Source of the DNA: an uncultured Eudoraea sp.
GTDB lineage: Bacteria > Bacteroidota > Bacteroidia > Flavobacteriales > Flavobacteriaceae
Reading direction: 5' to 3'
Assembly: GCF_947258525.1 (NCBI RefSeq)
Contig: NZ_CAMYIP010000049.1
Span: forward strand, 19,593 to 83,592
Length of the DNA stretch: 64,000 bases
Position numbers and translations under genes: made by a program. Below, in pieces: positions 28,841-36,473 of this stretch (within the stretch, counting starts at the first letter, position 1; each line of letters opens with the position of its first letter). The notes beneath the pieces were generated by a model. It was given only the letters and a program-made list of their open reading frames with translations. It did no database searches and had not been told where the DNA came from.

Positions 28841-29815
28841 TTACCACCGATCCAGGCCTAATAATTTCTTCCCAAGTTCAGATAATTTAGCAGTATCGTA
28901 TTTAACTTGCTCCCAATTTCTTGGATCACCCGGAAAGGCATAACCCTCCGGAGCTACTCTGTTCTTCCAGGAATTAATGCGCCATTGTCTTAATTCTTCA
29001 TTTTCCTCTTCTGCCGGCATCATTGAAATATACTGAGCTATTCTTACTTTATCCTTAGATCTGTTGGGTCTGATACCATGAGGCTGAGTGCTGTTAAATA
29101 TAAGCAGATCTCCTGCCTCCATTTTTACTTTCACAATCTTTTCTTCCAAACCAGTTGTGTCTGGTTGAAAGTGATCCCTGTCTTCAGGTTGGGTTAGTTT
29201 CCAGCTATCATAATTTCTATACAACCATGGAATGCATTGAAAGCCTCCCATGTTCTCGTCCGTCTGATCAACTAGTGCCAGCACACCTTGGACGTTTTGC
29301 GGGCGTGTTTCGGGATCATAATCCCAATGTATAAAGCCTTTCTTTTCAAATCCGGGTCTTTGTGGAAAATTTAGATTGGCCCGGTCAATAGTGACCCAAA
29401 GTTTATCCGTCCCCCAAACATCCACAAAAGCATCATATACACGTTGTGTTTGCCGGTTATTCCAAAGATGCTGGTTGTTATAAACCTCAACCATACCCGT
29501 GCCGGTTAGCTCTTTCATTTGCATTTCAGCCCGCGGTGGCGCATACCAGGTTTCAGGGTCGCTCGGATCTTTTTCGTCGAATTCCCATAGAAAATCTGCA
29601 GTTATCCTGGCCTGTTCTCTGGAAATTGCATTTTTTATCACTATATAACCATTATGCTTCCAGAATTCCCAGTCCTTTTCGCTAAGAACTCTTAAAGGAA
29701 CATTATTAGACCTGTCATTAAGTTGAATTTTGCTACTTGTAGCCGTTGATGGGTTTCCCGGAATATCCTTGTGGGCCTTATTGGCCATTTCCAGTTTGGA
29801 TGCTGCTTTTTCCAT
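28841..29815 (-). CDS. Phytanoyl-CoA dioxygenase (PhyH) family protein
   Basis: This non-haem iron, 2-oxoglutarate-dependent oxygenase of the PhyH family has 324 residues. The facial triad is visible: His163 and Asp165 in GFIHWDYDPET, and His246 in NSTQPHGIRPN, with Arg249 as likely 2-oxoglutarate anchor. The small-molecule substrate cannot be predicted; environmental PhyH proteins act on many compounds. It is divergent from an AraC-type regulator that precedes a GH2 glycosidase gene, so it may belong to a small glycoside-related regulon. An exact -7 box lies upstream. Confidence 0.9.
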   Translation of the reverse strand: MEKAASKLEMANKAHKDIPGNPSTATSSKIQLNDRSNNVPLRVLSEKDWEFWKHNGYIVIKNAISREQARITADFLWEFDEKDPSDPETWYAPPRAEMQMKELTGTGMVEVYNNQHLWNNRQTQRVYDAFVDVWGTDKLWVTIDRANLNFPQRPGFEKKGFIHWDYDPETRPQNVQGVLALVDQTDENMGGFQCIPWLYRNYDSWKLTQPEDRDHFQPDTTGLEEKIVKVKMEAGDLLIFNSTQPHGIRPNRSKDKVRIAQYISMMPAEEENEELRQWRINSWKNRVAPEGYAFPGDPRNWEQVKYDTAKLSELGKKLLGLDRW

Positions 29816-29845
29816 AATGATTCTGTATTGAAATTAAAAGATAGT

Positions 29846-29853
29846 CAAATCTA
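29846..29853 (-). promoter_or_regulatory. Bacteroidota -7 promoter element of the PhyH gene
   Basis: The minus strand reads TAGATTTG, an exact TAnnTTTG, 30 nt before the ATG. A palindrome TTGATCAA at 29885-29892 sits just upstream of this box, in the -33 to -45 zone, and is a candidate operator for the divergent AraC regulator. Confidence 0.45.
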
Positions 29854-29961
29854 AAGAGATCTTATGGCGATCTCCACCTTGATTTTGATCAATAATTGTA
29901 CTATATTGATATTTATTATCCCAATTATAGTCTATAACAACAATTTTGTTAAATATTTGAT

Positions 29962-30819
29962 TTGAAAATTCAATTAGAACAAATAAATCCGGATGCCAAG
30001 AGCTCATTCAGATTATTGCACAATCCAAGATTAAACGACTTATTCTACTGGCATTTTCACCCGGAATATGAATTGGTCTATATTGAAGGTGCCAACGGTA
30101 CAAGGCATGTGGGAGATCATATCTCTCAATATGAACATAGTGATTTGGTACTGATAGGGTCTAATATCCCCCATTTGAATTTCGATTATGGCATACAGAC
30201 AGATTACAAAAAAGAGGTTTTGCATGTTAGTTCGGCATTTAAGAATAATATATTTACCGAAATTCCGGAGCTATCTGATGTGTTTGAACTTTTTGAAAAA
30301 TCTCAACATGGAATAGCCTTTACCGGAAATACCAAGGTTGCTGTGGGCTCAAGGCTAAAAAAACTTCATACTTTAAGTCCTTTTACACAGTTTCTGGAAG
30401 TACTGCATATTTTTTCAATTTTAGCAGCATCTCAGGAGTATGTCTTATTACATGACTATCCGGTTATAAATAAATACAGTCAAAAACAAAAAGACCGGTT
30501 GAAGAATATCTATGCATTCATTGATGAAAATTACCAGCGAAAAATAGAACTTAAAGAAGTAGCTTCAATTAGCAATTTAAGCAAAGAAGCTTTTTGCAGG
30601 TATTTTAAAGATGCTACAGGACGCTCTTTTACCTCATTCTTAAACCAATATCGCATTAGCCAGGCCAAGCGTTTACTTATGAAAGGCAGTAATATCAGCG
30701 AGGCTTGCTACGAATGCGGTTATGAAAGCCTTTCTTATTTTAATCGTACTTTTAAAAAAATTGCCTTTGAAAATCCATCTGATTTTAAAAAAAGATATTT
30801 AAATAAAAATACTTTCTAA
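29962..30819 (+). CDS. AraC-family transcriptional regulator
   Basis: This is a ligand-responsive DNA-binding protein of 285 residues. The N-terminal half is a cupin-like sensor (FYWHFHPEYELVYIEGANGTRHVGDHI), typical of sugar or glycoside sensors. The C-terminal 100 residues hold two helix-turn-helix motifs (LKEVASISNLSKEAFCRYFKDATGRSFTSFLNQYRI and ISEACYECGYESLSYFNRTFKKI). The start is a TTG in the track; no ATG occurs before the conserved cupin. The GH2 gene starts 13 nt downstream and the PhyH gene is divergent, so these two are the likely targets. Confidence 0.92.
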   Translation: MKIQLEQINPDAKSSFRLLHNPRLNDLFYWHFHPEYELVYIEGANGTRHVGDHISQYEHSDLVLIGSNIPHLNFDYGIQTDYKKEVLHVSSAFKNNIFTEIPELSDVFELFEKSQHGIAFTGNTKVAVGSRLKKLHTLSPFTQFLEVLHIFSILAASQEYVLLHDYPVINKYSQKQKDRLKNIYAFIDENYQRKIELKEVASISNLSKEAFCRYFKDATGRSFTSFLNQYRISQAKRLLMKGSNISEACYECGYESLSYFNRTFKKIAFENPSDFKKRYLNKNTF

Positions 30820-30832
30820 ACTCATAATTCAA

Positions 30833-32671
30833 ATGAAATTCATAGTTACATTAATATTTTTCATTATTTGCTCATCAACAATTGCGCAAGATGAGGTATT
30901 AAATAATGCATATAGCAGAGCATCTTTATCACTTAATGGAGAGTGGAACATAATTATAGATCCATATGAAAATGGCTATTATAATTATCGCTATGAAGCT
31001 TTTGATCTGACGGATCCGCCCTCAAAAAATGCATATTTTACAAATACATCCCCTGTGGACAAAACGGATTTAATAGAATATGATTTTGATAATTCCGAAA
31101 CATTAATGGTCCCAGGAGACTGGAATTCCCAAAAGGATAAACTTTTATATTATGAAGGTTCTATTTGGTACAAAAGGTCTTTCGATTATTCTAAAGAAGA
31201 AGCTGCCAACAGAGTTTTTGTTTACTTCGGAGCTGCAAATTATCAAGCTGATGTATACCTGAATGGAAGAAAACTGGGCCGACATATAGGCGGATTTACA
31301 CCATTTAATTTTGAAGTAACGGATTTGCTAATGGATAAAGGAAATTTTCTGGTAGTCAAAATTGATAATAAGAGAACCCCGGAAGCTGTCCCCACGTTGA
31401 ATACAGATTGGTGGAATTACGGTGGTCTTACCAGAGATGTGAAATTAATAGAAACAAAAGAGACTTATATAGATGACTATATGATTCAATTAAATCCTAA
31501 AAATTCCGATGAAATTTTAGGATATATTCAGCTCAATGGCCCTGATAAAGCAAATAGAGAAGTAACACTTAAAATATCAGAAGCGAAAATTTCCAGAAAA
31601 GTAAACACCGACATAACCGGCAGGGCTCAAATACATATTAAAAAGGCAAAATTGAAAAAATGGAGTCCGGAAAATCCAAAATTATATGATGTTTCTCTCA
31701 ATGCAGGTAGAGACCAGATCAAAGATAAGATTGGTTTTAGAACCATAAAAACCGAAGGAACATCAATTTTATTAAATAATAAACCAATTTTTTTAAGAGG
31801 AATATGTATCCATGAAGAGAGTCCTATTAATCAAGGACGAGCAAAAACCATGAAAGATTCTGAAAAACTTTTAGAATGGGTAAAGGAAATGAACGGAAAT
31901 TTTGCACGCCTGGCGCATTATCCCCATAATGAGTCTATGGTCAGAGCCGCTGATAGTATGGGAATATTGCTGTGGGAGGAAAACCCGGTTTATTGGACTA
32001 TTAAATGGGAGAATCCCAGCACCTACGAAAACGCTCAAAATCAACTTACAGAGGTCATACAAAGAGATAAGAACAGGGCATCAGTCATCATTTGGTCCAT
32101 GGCTAATGAAACCCCGGTAAGTGAGCCCCGTCTTAAATTTCTTAAAAAATTGAAAGAACATACCAGAAGTCTGGACCCTACCCGTTTAATAAGCGCAGCA
32201 TTAGAACAAAATACCGTTGATGGTAACAGTAATGTGCTAACCATAGATGATCCTTTTGCAGAGGAGGTCGATATCCTGAGCTTTAACCAATATATAGGCT
32301 GGTATGTTGGATTGCCTGACAAAGCTCGTACCATTACCTGGAAAATTGATCAGAACAAACCTGTATTTATTTCAGAATTTGGAGCAGGAGCTAAATTTGG
32401 TTATCATGCTGACAAAGAAACAAGGTGGTCCGAAGAATATCAGGAATATCTTTACGAAGAATCATTAAATATGCTAGACAAAATTGAAAAATTACAAGGA
32501 TTTTCGCCATGGGTTCTAAAAGACTTCAGATCACCCAGAAGACCTCTGGCAAAAATTCAGGACGGATATAACAGAAAGGGTCTTTTTGATGAAAAAGGAA
32601 ATAAAAAGAAAGCGTTCTATGTTCTGAAAGAATATTACGACAACAAAGCAAATGCAGCAAAGGGTAATTAA
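30833..32671 (+). CDS. Glycoside hydrolase family 2 (beta-galactosidase/beta-glucuronidase-like), exported
   Basis: This is a secreted or periplasmic retaining glycosidase of 612 residues. A signal peptide (MKFIVTLIFFIICSSTIAQ) is followed by the GH2 jelly-roll sugar-binding domain (about 30-210, with YQADVYLNGRKLGRHIGGFTPFNFEVTDLL). An Ig-like domain (210-305) and the TIM barrel follow. Acid/base Glu426 is in WSMANETP and nucleophile Glu515 in FISEFGAGA. LRGICIHEESP matches the barrel entry of beta-glucuronidases more than of LacZ. The absence of a SusC/SusD pair means it is not a classical polysaccharide-utilisation locus. The AraC regulator is 13 nt upstream. Confidence 0.93.
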   Translation: MKFIVTLIFFIICSSTIAQDEVLNNAYSRASLSLNGEWNIIIDPYENGYYNYRYEAFDLTDPPSKNAYFTNTSPVDKTDLIEYDFDNSETLMVPGDWNSQKDKLLYYEGSIWYKRSFDYSKEEAANRVFVYFGAANYQADVYLNGRKLGRHIGGFTPFNFEVTDLLMDKGNFLVVKIDNKRTPEAVPTLNTDWWNYGGLTRDVKLIETKETYIDDYMIQLNPKNSDEILGYIQLNGPDKANREVTLKISEAKISRKVNTDITGRAQIHIKKAKLKKWSPENPKLYDVSLNAGRDQIKDKIGFRTIKTEGTSILLNNKPIFLRGICIHEESPINQGRAKTMKDSEKLLEWVKEMNGNFARLAHYPHNESMVRAADSMGILLWEENPVYWTIKWENPSTYENAQNQLTEVIQRDKNRASVIIWSMANETPVSEPRLKFLKKLKEHTRSLDPTRLISAALEQNTVDGNSNVLTIDDPFAEEVDILSFNQYIGWYVGLPDKARTITWKIDQNKPVFISEFGAGAKFGYHADKETRWSEEYQEYLYEESLNMLDKIEKLQGFSPWVLKDFRSPRRPLAKIQDGYNRKGLFDEKGNKKKAFYVLKEYYDNKANAAKGN

Positions 32672-32683
32672 GATATTGTGTAC

Positions 32684-32720
32684 AAAAAAACCACTCCGAA
32701 TTGAAATCCGGAGCGGTTTC
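32684..32720 (-). terminator. Orphan minus-strand intrinsic terminator (locus B)
   Basis: On the minus strand AAACCGCTCCG pairs with CGGAGTGGTTT, followed by seven T in all. One internal pair is G-U on the minus strand and A-C on the plus strand, which favours the leftward transcript. Read in the plus direction it has no T-run, so it is a poor terminator for the GH2 gene. Confidence 0.75.
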
Positions 32721-32834
32721 TAACTAAATAACCAACCAAAAATATTTTTTTACAAACCTTTCCCTACTAACTTAAATAACGCAATATTTAAAGTTTTCAT
32801 TGCCTGGATACAGGTAAACCAATGTTAAAGTTTT
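32684..32834 (-). ncRNA. Candidate small RNA, locus B
   Basis: The 315-bp gap between the GH2 and gpsA genes, both on the plus strand, contains a minus-strand terminator with no minus-strand gene to end. Reading leftward there is TAACATTG (32827-32820, one base off TAnnTTTG). A short hairpin CCTG-TATC-CAGG (32814-32803) follows. Then come AACTTTAAATATTG (32795-32782; 13 of 14 bases shared with locus A) and TTTGGTTGGTTATTTA (32740-32725; 16 of 16 shared). It ends in the terminator at 32720-32684. The AAAACTTTAA..ATTG block also occurs a second time at 32834-32820. The transcript would be about 130 nt. The rest of the gap holds a 7-bp inverted repeat CAGACAA/TTGTCTG (32886-32905) and the gpsA promoter. 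Confidence 0.5.
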
Positions 32835-32960
32835 GAGTATTTCATCGTTTTTTAACTTGGCAATTTCAACATTATTCCCACGACCCAGACAATACTATTT
32901 GTCTGATAAAATATTATAATACAATGACTGTCAATAAATTAAGTGGTTATTATTTTTAAG

Positions 32961-32968
32961 TACATTTG
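32961..32968 (+). promoter_or_regulatory. Bacteroidota -7 promoter element of gpsA
   Basis: TACATTTG is an exact TAnnTTTG and lies 18 nt before the gpsA ATG at 32987, giving a very short leader. Confidence 0.5.
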
Positions 32969-32986
32969 ATAGACTAAATTAGTTTG

Positions 32987-33988
32987 ATGGAAAAAGATCT
33001 TAAAATTGCTGTTTTGGGCGGTGGAAGTTGGGCTACGGCTATTGTAAAAATGCTCACCGAAAACAGGGATAAGGTAATCTGGTATATGCGTAATGAAGAC
33101 GCAATAAAATATATTAAGGCCAATAAACACAATCCTAACTACCTTACCTCCGTAGAATTTAAGCTAGAACAGCTAGTCCTCACAAATAATATAAGCGAAG
33201 CAGTTTCCATGGCTAATCTACTGATATTCGCAATTCCATCTGCCTTTTTAGAAAGTGAACTCAAAAAACTCACAATCCCTTTGAGTGATAAGATAATTTT
33301 CTCTGCTATTAAGGGAATTGTGCCTGAAACAGGATTAATAGTAGGAGAACATTTTTATCAAAAATATGGTATTCCCTATGAAAATATTGGTGTTATAACC
33401 GGTCCATGTCATGCTGAAGAAGTGGCCTTGGAACGTTTGTCGTATTTAACAATTGCCTGTGCCGATACTGACAAGGCTATTGAACTTTCAGGTCATTTAA
33501 ACAGCCATTATATTAAGACTAAAATTTCAGATGATATCATAGGCACTGAATACGCAGCCATGCTGAAAAATATTTACGCCTTAGCCGCAGGTATCGCTCA
33601 TGGATTAGGTTATGGCGATAATTTCCAATCTGTTTTAATGAGTAATGCTATCCGAGAAATGAAGCGATATATTTCGAGAGTTCACAAGATGAAACGCAAT
33701 ATCAATAACTCTGCCTATCTGGGAGACCTTCTGGTAACCGGTTATTCAACTTTTAGTCGGAATAGGATGTTCGGTAATATGATAGGTAAAGGATATAGAG
33801 TAAAAAGTGCCATGATGGAAATGAAAATGGTAGCGGAAGGTTACTACGCAACGGAAACTGCCTATAAATTAAAATCAACTTTTAAAAAGAAAGTCAGGAC
33901 TCCAATTATTGATGCGGTATATGATATTCTTTATGACCATAAGAATGCAAAAAAAACTTTCAGAGCTCTCACGGAAAAATTAGATTGA
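32987..33988 (+). CDS. gpsA: Glycerol-3-phosphate dehydrogenase [NAD(P)+]
   Basis: GpsA reduces dihydroxyacetone phosphate to sn-glycerol 3-phosphate for phospholipid synthesis. The track starts at a TTG (32984); the next codon is ATG (32987) and fits the -7 box, giving 333 residues. Visible motifs are the nucleotide fold KIAVLGGGSWATAIVKML, FSAIKGIVPETG, the GPCHAEEVALERLSYLTIA substrate loop, and the catalytic-Lys region GTEYAAMLKNIYALAAGIAHGLGYGDN. The GPCHAEE form is usual for Bacteroidota, where other bacteria have GPSFA. GlpD, which runs the opposite reaction, is encoded 2.5 kb away. Confidence 0.95.
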   Translation: MEKDLKIAVLGGGSWATAIVKMLTENRDKVIWYMRNEDAIKYIKANKHNPNYLTSVEFKLEQLVLTNNISEAVSMANLLIFAIPSAFLESELKKLTIPLSDKIIFSAIKGIVPETGLIVGEHFYQKYGIPYENIGVITGPCHAEEVALERLSYLTIACADTDKAIELSGHLNSHYIKTKISDDIIGTEYAAMLKNIYALAAGIAHGLGYGDNFQSVLMSNAIREMKRYISRVHKMKRNINNSAYLGDLLVTGYSTFSRNRMFGNMIGKGYRVKSAMMEMKMVAEGYYATETAYKLKSTFKKKVRTPIIDAVYDILYDHKNAKKTFRALTEKLD

Positions 33989-34066
33989 ACATGAAATTTT
34001 TTTATTAGCTTCTAATTGAATATTTTAGGAATGCCTTGATATGTTGTTATTCTCGATTATTTTGAA

Positions 34067-35083
34067 ATGAATCTAAAATATTTCCTTCTTATTGTAATGG
34101 TTATAGCCTTATTTTCATCCATGGCGTTCATGACTGATGGAAATTCCAGGTCCTTTGGTCCAACAAAAAGAACAGATCCCTTTGTTGCTTATTCACAAGA
34201 AATTTCCGGAAGCGATATTATAATTAAAATGACCCCTGTAAAAGGAGGTGACTACTTGATGGGAAGCAACAGCCATGAAGATGATGAAAAACCTCAACAC
34301 AAGGTTTTTGTAGATGATTTCTGGATGAGTACGTTTGAAATAACCTGGGAGCAGTATGAACTTTTTTTAGAACGCCAAATTGATACTATCGGATTAAAAC
34401 ATTCAGACCCTGAAGTGGCTATAGAAATTGATGCGGTATCTTCAGCATCAACACCATATGTTGATATGAGCCAGGGCATGGGCAAAAAGGGATATCCTGT
34501 TGTAAACACAACACAATATGCAGCATTAACATTTTGTAAATGGCTTAGCGCAAAAACAGGAAAATTCTATAGGCTGCCCACAGAAGCGGAATGGGAATAT
34601 GCAGCAAGGGCAGGCAGTACAACCACCTATTATTTTGGTGATGATCTGGCTGAACTCAATTTATATGCATGGTACAAGGATAATAGTGAAGGTAAATATC
34701 AGAAGGTAGGCACGAAGCAGCCTAATAAGTTTGGCCTATACGATATGCATGGAAATGTTGCGGAATGGACCATGGATCAATATGTTTCGGATACTTATGC
34801 CAGTAGATTGGGAAAAACTACCAAAAATCCTTTTATTAAACCAACGAAACTATATCCGAGAACAGTTCGCGGAGGATCCTGGATAGATCATGCAACAGCA
34901 CTAAGATCATCTGCCCGGCAAGGATCCTCAGCAGAATGGAAAAGAATTGACCCCCAGATTCCTAAAAGCCGCTGGTGGTTTACTAATGCGCCGAATGTTG
35001 GTTTTAGAATTATCCGCCCTAAAAAAATTCCACCAAAAGAAGAAATCGAAGCCTATTGGCTTACTGCAATAGATGACTATTAA
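34067..35083 (+). CDS. Formylglycine-generating-enzyme-fold (SUMF1/FGE) protein, exported
   Basis: This 338-residue protein has an N-terminal signal or anchor (MNLKYFLLIVMVIALFSSMAFM) and one FGE-sulfatase/SUMF1 domain from about 50 to the end. Family motifs are GGDYLMGSNSHEDDEKPQHKVFVDDFWMSTFEITWEQYELFL, FYRLPTEAEWEYAARAGS, YDMHGNVAEW, VRGGSWIDHATALRSSARQG and NVGFRIIRP. The paired active-site cysteines of true formylglycine-generating enzymes are not present in the C-terminal half, and no sulfatase gene is nearby. A binding or structural role, as in the gliding proteins GldJ/GldK that share this fold, is more likely. It is 11 nt upstream of the Gfo/Idh gene, so the two are an operon. Confidence 0.88.
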   Translation: MNLKYFLLIVMVIALFSSMAFMTDGNSRSFGPTKRTDPFVAYSQEISGSDIIIKMTPVKGGDYLMGSNSHEDDEKPQHKVFVDDFWMSTFEITWEQYELFLERQIDTIGLKHSDPEVAIEIDAVSSASTPYVDMSQGMGKKGYPVVNTTQYAALTFCKWLSAKTGKFYRLPTEAEWEYAARAGSTTTYYFGDDLAELNLYAWYKDNSEGKYQKVGTKQPNKFGLYDMHGNVAEWTMDQYVSDTYASRLGKTTKNPFIKPTKLYPRTVRGGSWIDHATALRSSARQGSSAEWKRIDPQIPKSRWWFTNAPNVGFRIIRPKKIPPKEEIEAYWLTAIDDY

Positions 35084-35094
35084 AATCCTTAAAA

Positions 35095-36465
35095 ATGAAA
35101 AATAAAAAGAACGCTCTTACCCGAAGAAATTTTTGTAAAAATACTGCTATCGCAGCAGGAGGAATCTTAACTGTTCCATTGGACGTAGCGGCTTCAGCAC
35201 ATGTTCTTGGTGAAGATTCCATAAAAATTGCGCTGGTAGGATGTGGTGGCAGGGGCACCGGTGCTGCAGTACAGGCACTTAGCACTAAAGAAAATGTAAA
35301 ATTAGTTGCAATGGCCGACGCATTTCAGGATCGTCTGGATAGCTGTTATGAAATCTTATCCAAGAAATTTATTGATACTGACAAAATTGAAATTAAAGAA
35401 GAAGATAAGCACCTGGGCTTTGATGCCTATAAAGCAGCTATTGATAAAGCAGATGTAGTAATATTAACCACTACACCCGGTTTCAGGCCTCTCCACTTTG
35501 AGTATGCAATTAGCAAAAACAAGCATGTTTTTATGGAAAAGCCTGTAGCTACGGATGCTCAGGGAATACGAAGCGTGCTGGAAACCGCCAAAATTGCCAA
35601 AACGAAAAAATTGAATGTTGTTGTTGGACTGCAACGGCATTATCAAAAGAATTATTTGGCATGCCTTGAGGAGATAAGAGCTGGTAAAATAGGCCAGATT
35701 ATTTCCGGACAGGTTTATTGGAATAGTGCTGGGGTATGGGTAAAAGAGCGCCAGGAAAATCAAACAGAAATGGAATATCAAATGCGGAATTGGTACTATT
35801 TTAACTGGTTGTGCGGGGATCATATTGTAGAACAACATATTCACAATATAGATGTAGCTAATTGGTTTATTGGTGAGTTCCCTGTGCATGCGCAGGGTAT
35901 GGGAGGCAGAGAAGTAAGAAAAGGAAAAGAGTACGGCGAAATATTTGACCACCATTTTGTTGAATTCACATATCCCTCCGGTGCTGTAATTTCCAGTCAG
36001 TGCAGACACCAAAAAGGTTGTTTAGACAATGTATCGGAAAGTTTAATGGGTACCCAAGGTAAAATCTATTTGGATTCTCAGAATAAAGGAATAATTACCG
36101 GTTATGACGGCAGCACAATCTATGAACATCAGGGGGCTAATGATCCTAATCCCTATCAGACAGAACATGATGTTCTTTTTGCTTCTATTAAAAACGGAGG
36201 GGTAATAAGCGATGCGGAGCACGCGGCAAAGACAACAATGACAGCTATTCTTGGAAGGATGGCTACATATTCAGGGCAGTTAATCACCTTTGAAGATGCT
36301 TTAAACAGAGGGAGGAGTCTAATGCCAGATGAATATAGTTGGGATGCAATACCTCCTGTAACCCCTGATACTAATGGATTTTATCCAATACCTGTACCCG
36401 GAGTGACCAAAGTACTGGAGGATCCAATACCTGTACCCGGAGAGACAAAAGTAGAAGAGGAATAG
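35095..36465 (+). CDS. Tat-exported Gfo/Idh/MocA oxidoreductase
   Basis: This is an NAD(P)-dependent sugar or cyclitol oxidoreductase of 456 residues. The N-terminus carries a twin-arginine signal (ALTRRNFCKNTAIAAGGILTVPL), so it would be exported folded. The Rossmann fold follows (IKIALVGCGGRGTGAAVQAL), with EKP in HVFMEKPVATDAQG as the family's catalytic-Lys motif. The C-terminal alpha/beta domain has DHIVEQHIHNIDVANWFIGEFP. An odd Pro-rich tail repeats IPVPGxTKV twice (see repeat entry). It follows the FGE-fold gene by 11 nt and converges on glpD. Confidence 0.92.
   Translation: MKNKKNALTRRNFCKNTAIAAGGILTVPLDVAASAHVLGEDSIKIALVGCGGRGTGAAVQALSTKENVKLVAMADAFQDRLDSCYEILSKKFIDTDKIEIKEEDKHLGFDAYKAAIDKADVVILTTTPGFRPLHFEYAISKNKHVFMEKPVATDAQGIRSVLETAKIAKTKKLNVVVGLQRHYQKNYLACLEEIRAGKIGQIISGQVYWNSAGVWVKERQENQTEMEYQMRNWYYFNWLCGDHIVEQHIHNIDVANWFIGEFPVHAQGMGGREVRKGKEYGEIFDHHFVEFTYPSGAVISSQCRHQKGCLDNVSESLMGTQGKIYLDSQNKGIITGYDGSTIYEHQGANDPNPYQTEHDVLFASIKNGGVISDAEHAAKTTMTAILGRMATYSGQLITFEDALNRGRSLMPDEYSWDAIPPVTPDTNGFYPIPVPGVTKVLEDPIPVPGETKVEEE
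36383..36460 (+). repeat. 39-bp tandem repeat in the tail of the Gfo/Idh gene
   Basis: The 21-mer starting ATCCAATACCTGTACCCGG occurs at 36383 and again at 36422, a period of 39 bp (13 codons). The 18 bases after each 21-mer are more diverged. In protein it gives IPVPGVTKVLED then IPVPGETKVEEE as the last residues before the stop. Confidence 0.85.
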
Positions 36466-36473
36466 AAAATAAA

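Noticed and set aside
34067-35083. True formylglycine-generating enzyme (sulfatase maturation)
   Set aside because: The active-site cysteine pair is not visible and there is no sulfatase gene in the window.
35464-36012. 182-codon open frame antisense to the Gfo/Idh gene
   Set aside because: It lies wholly inside a well-supported gene on the other strand, has no family pattern, and has unusual composition for the window.
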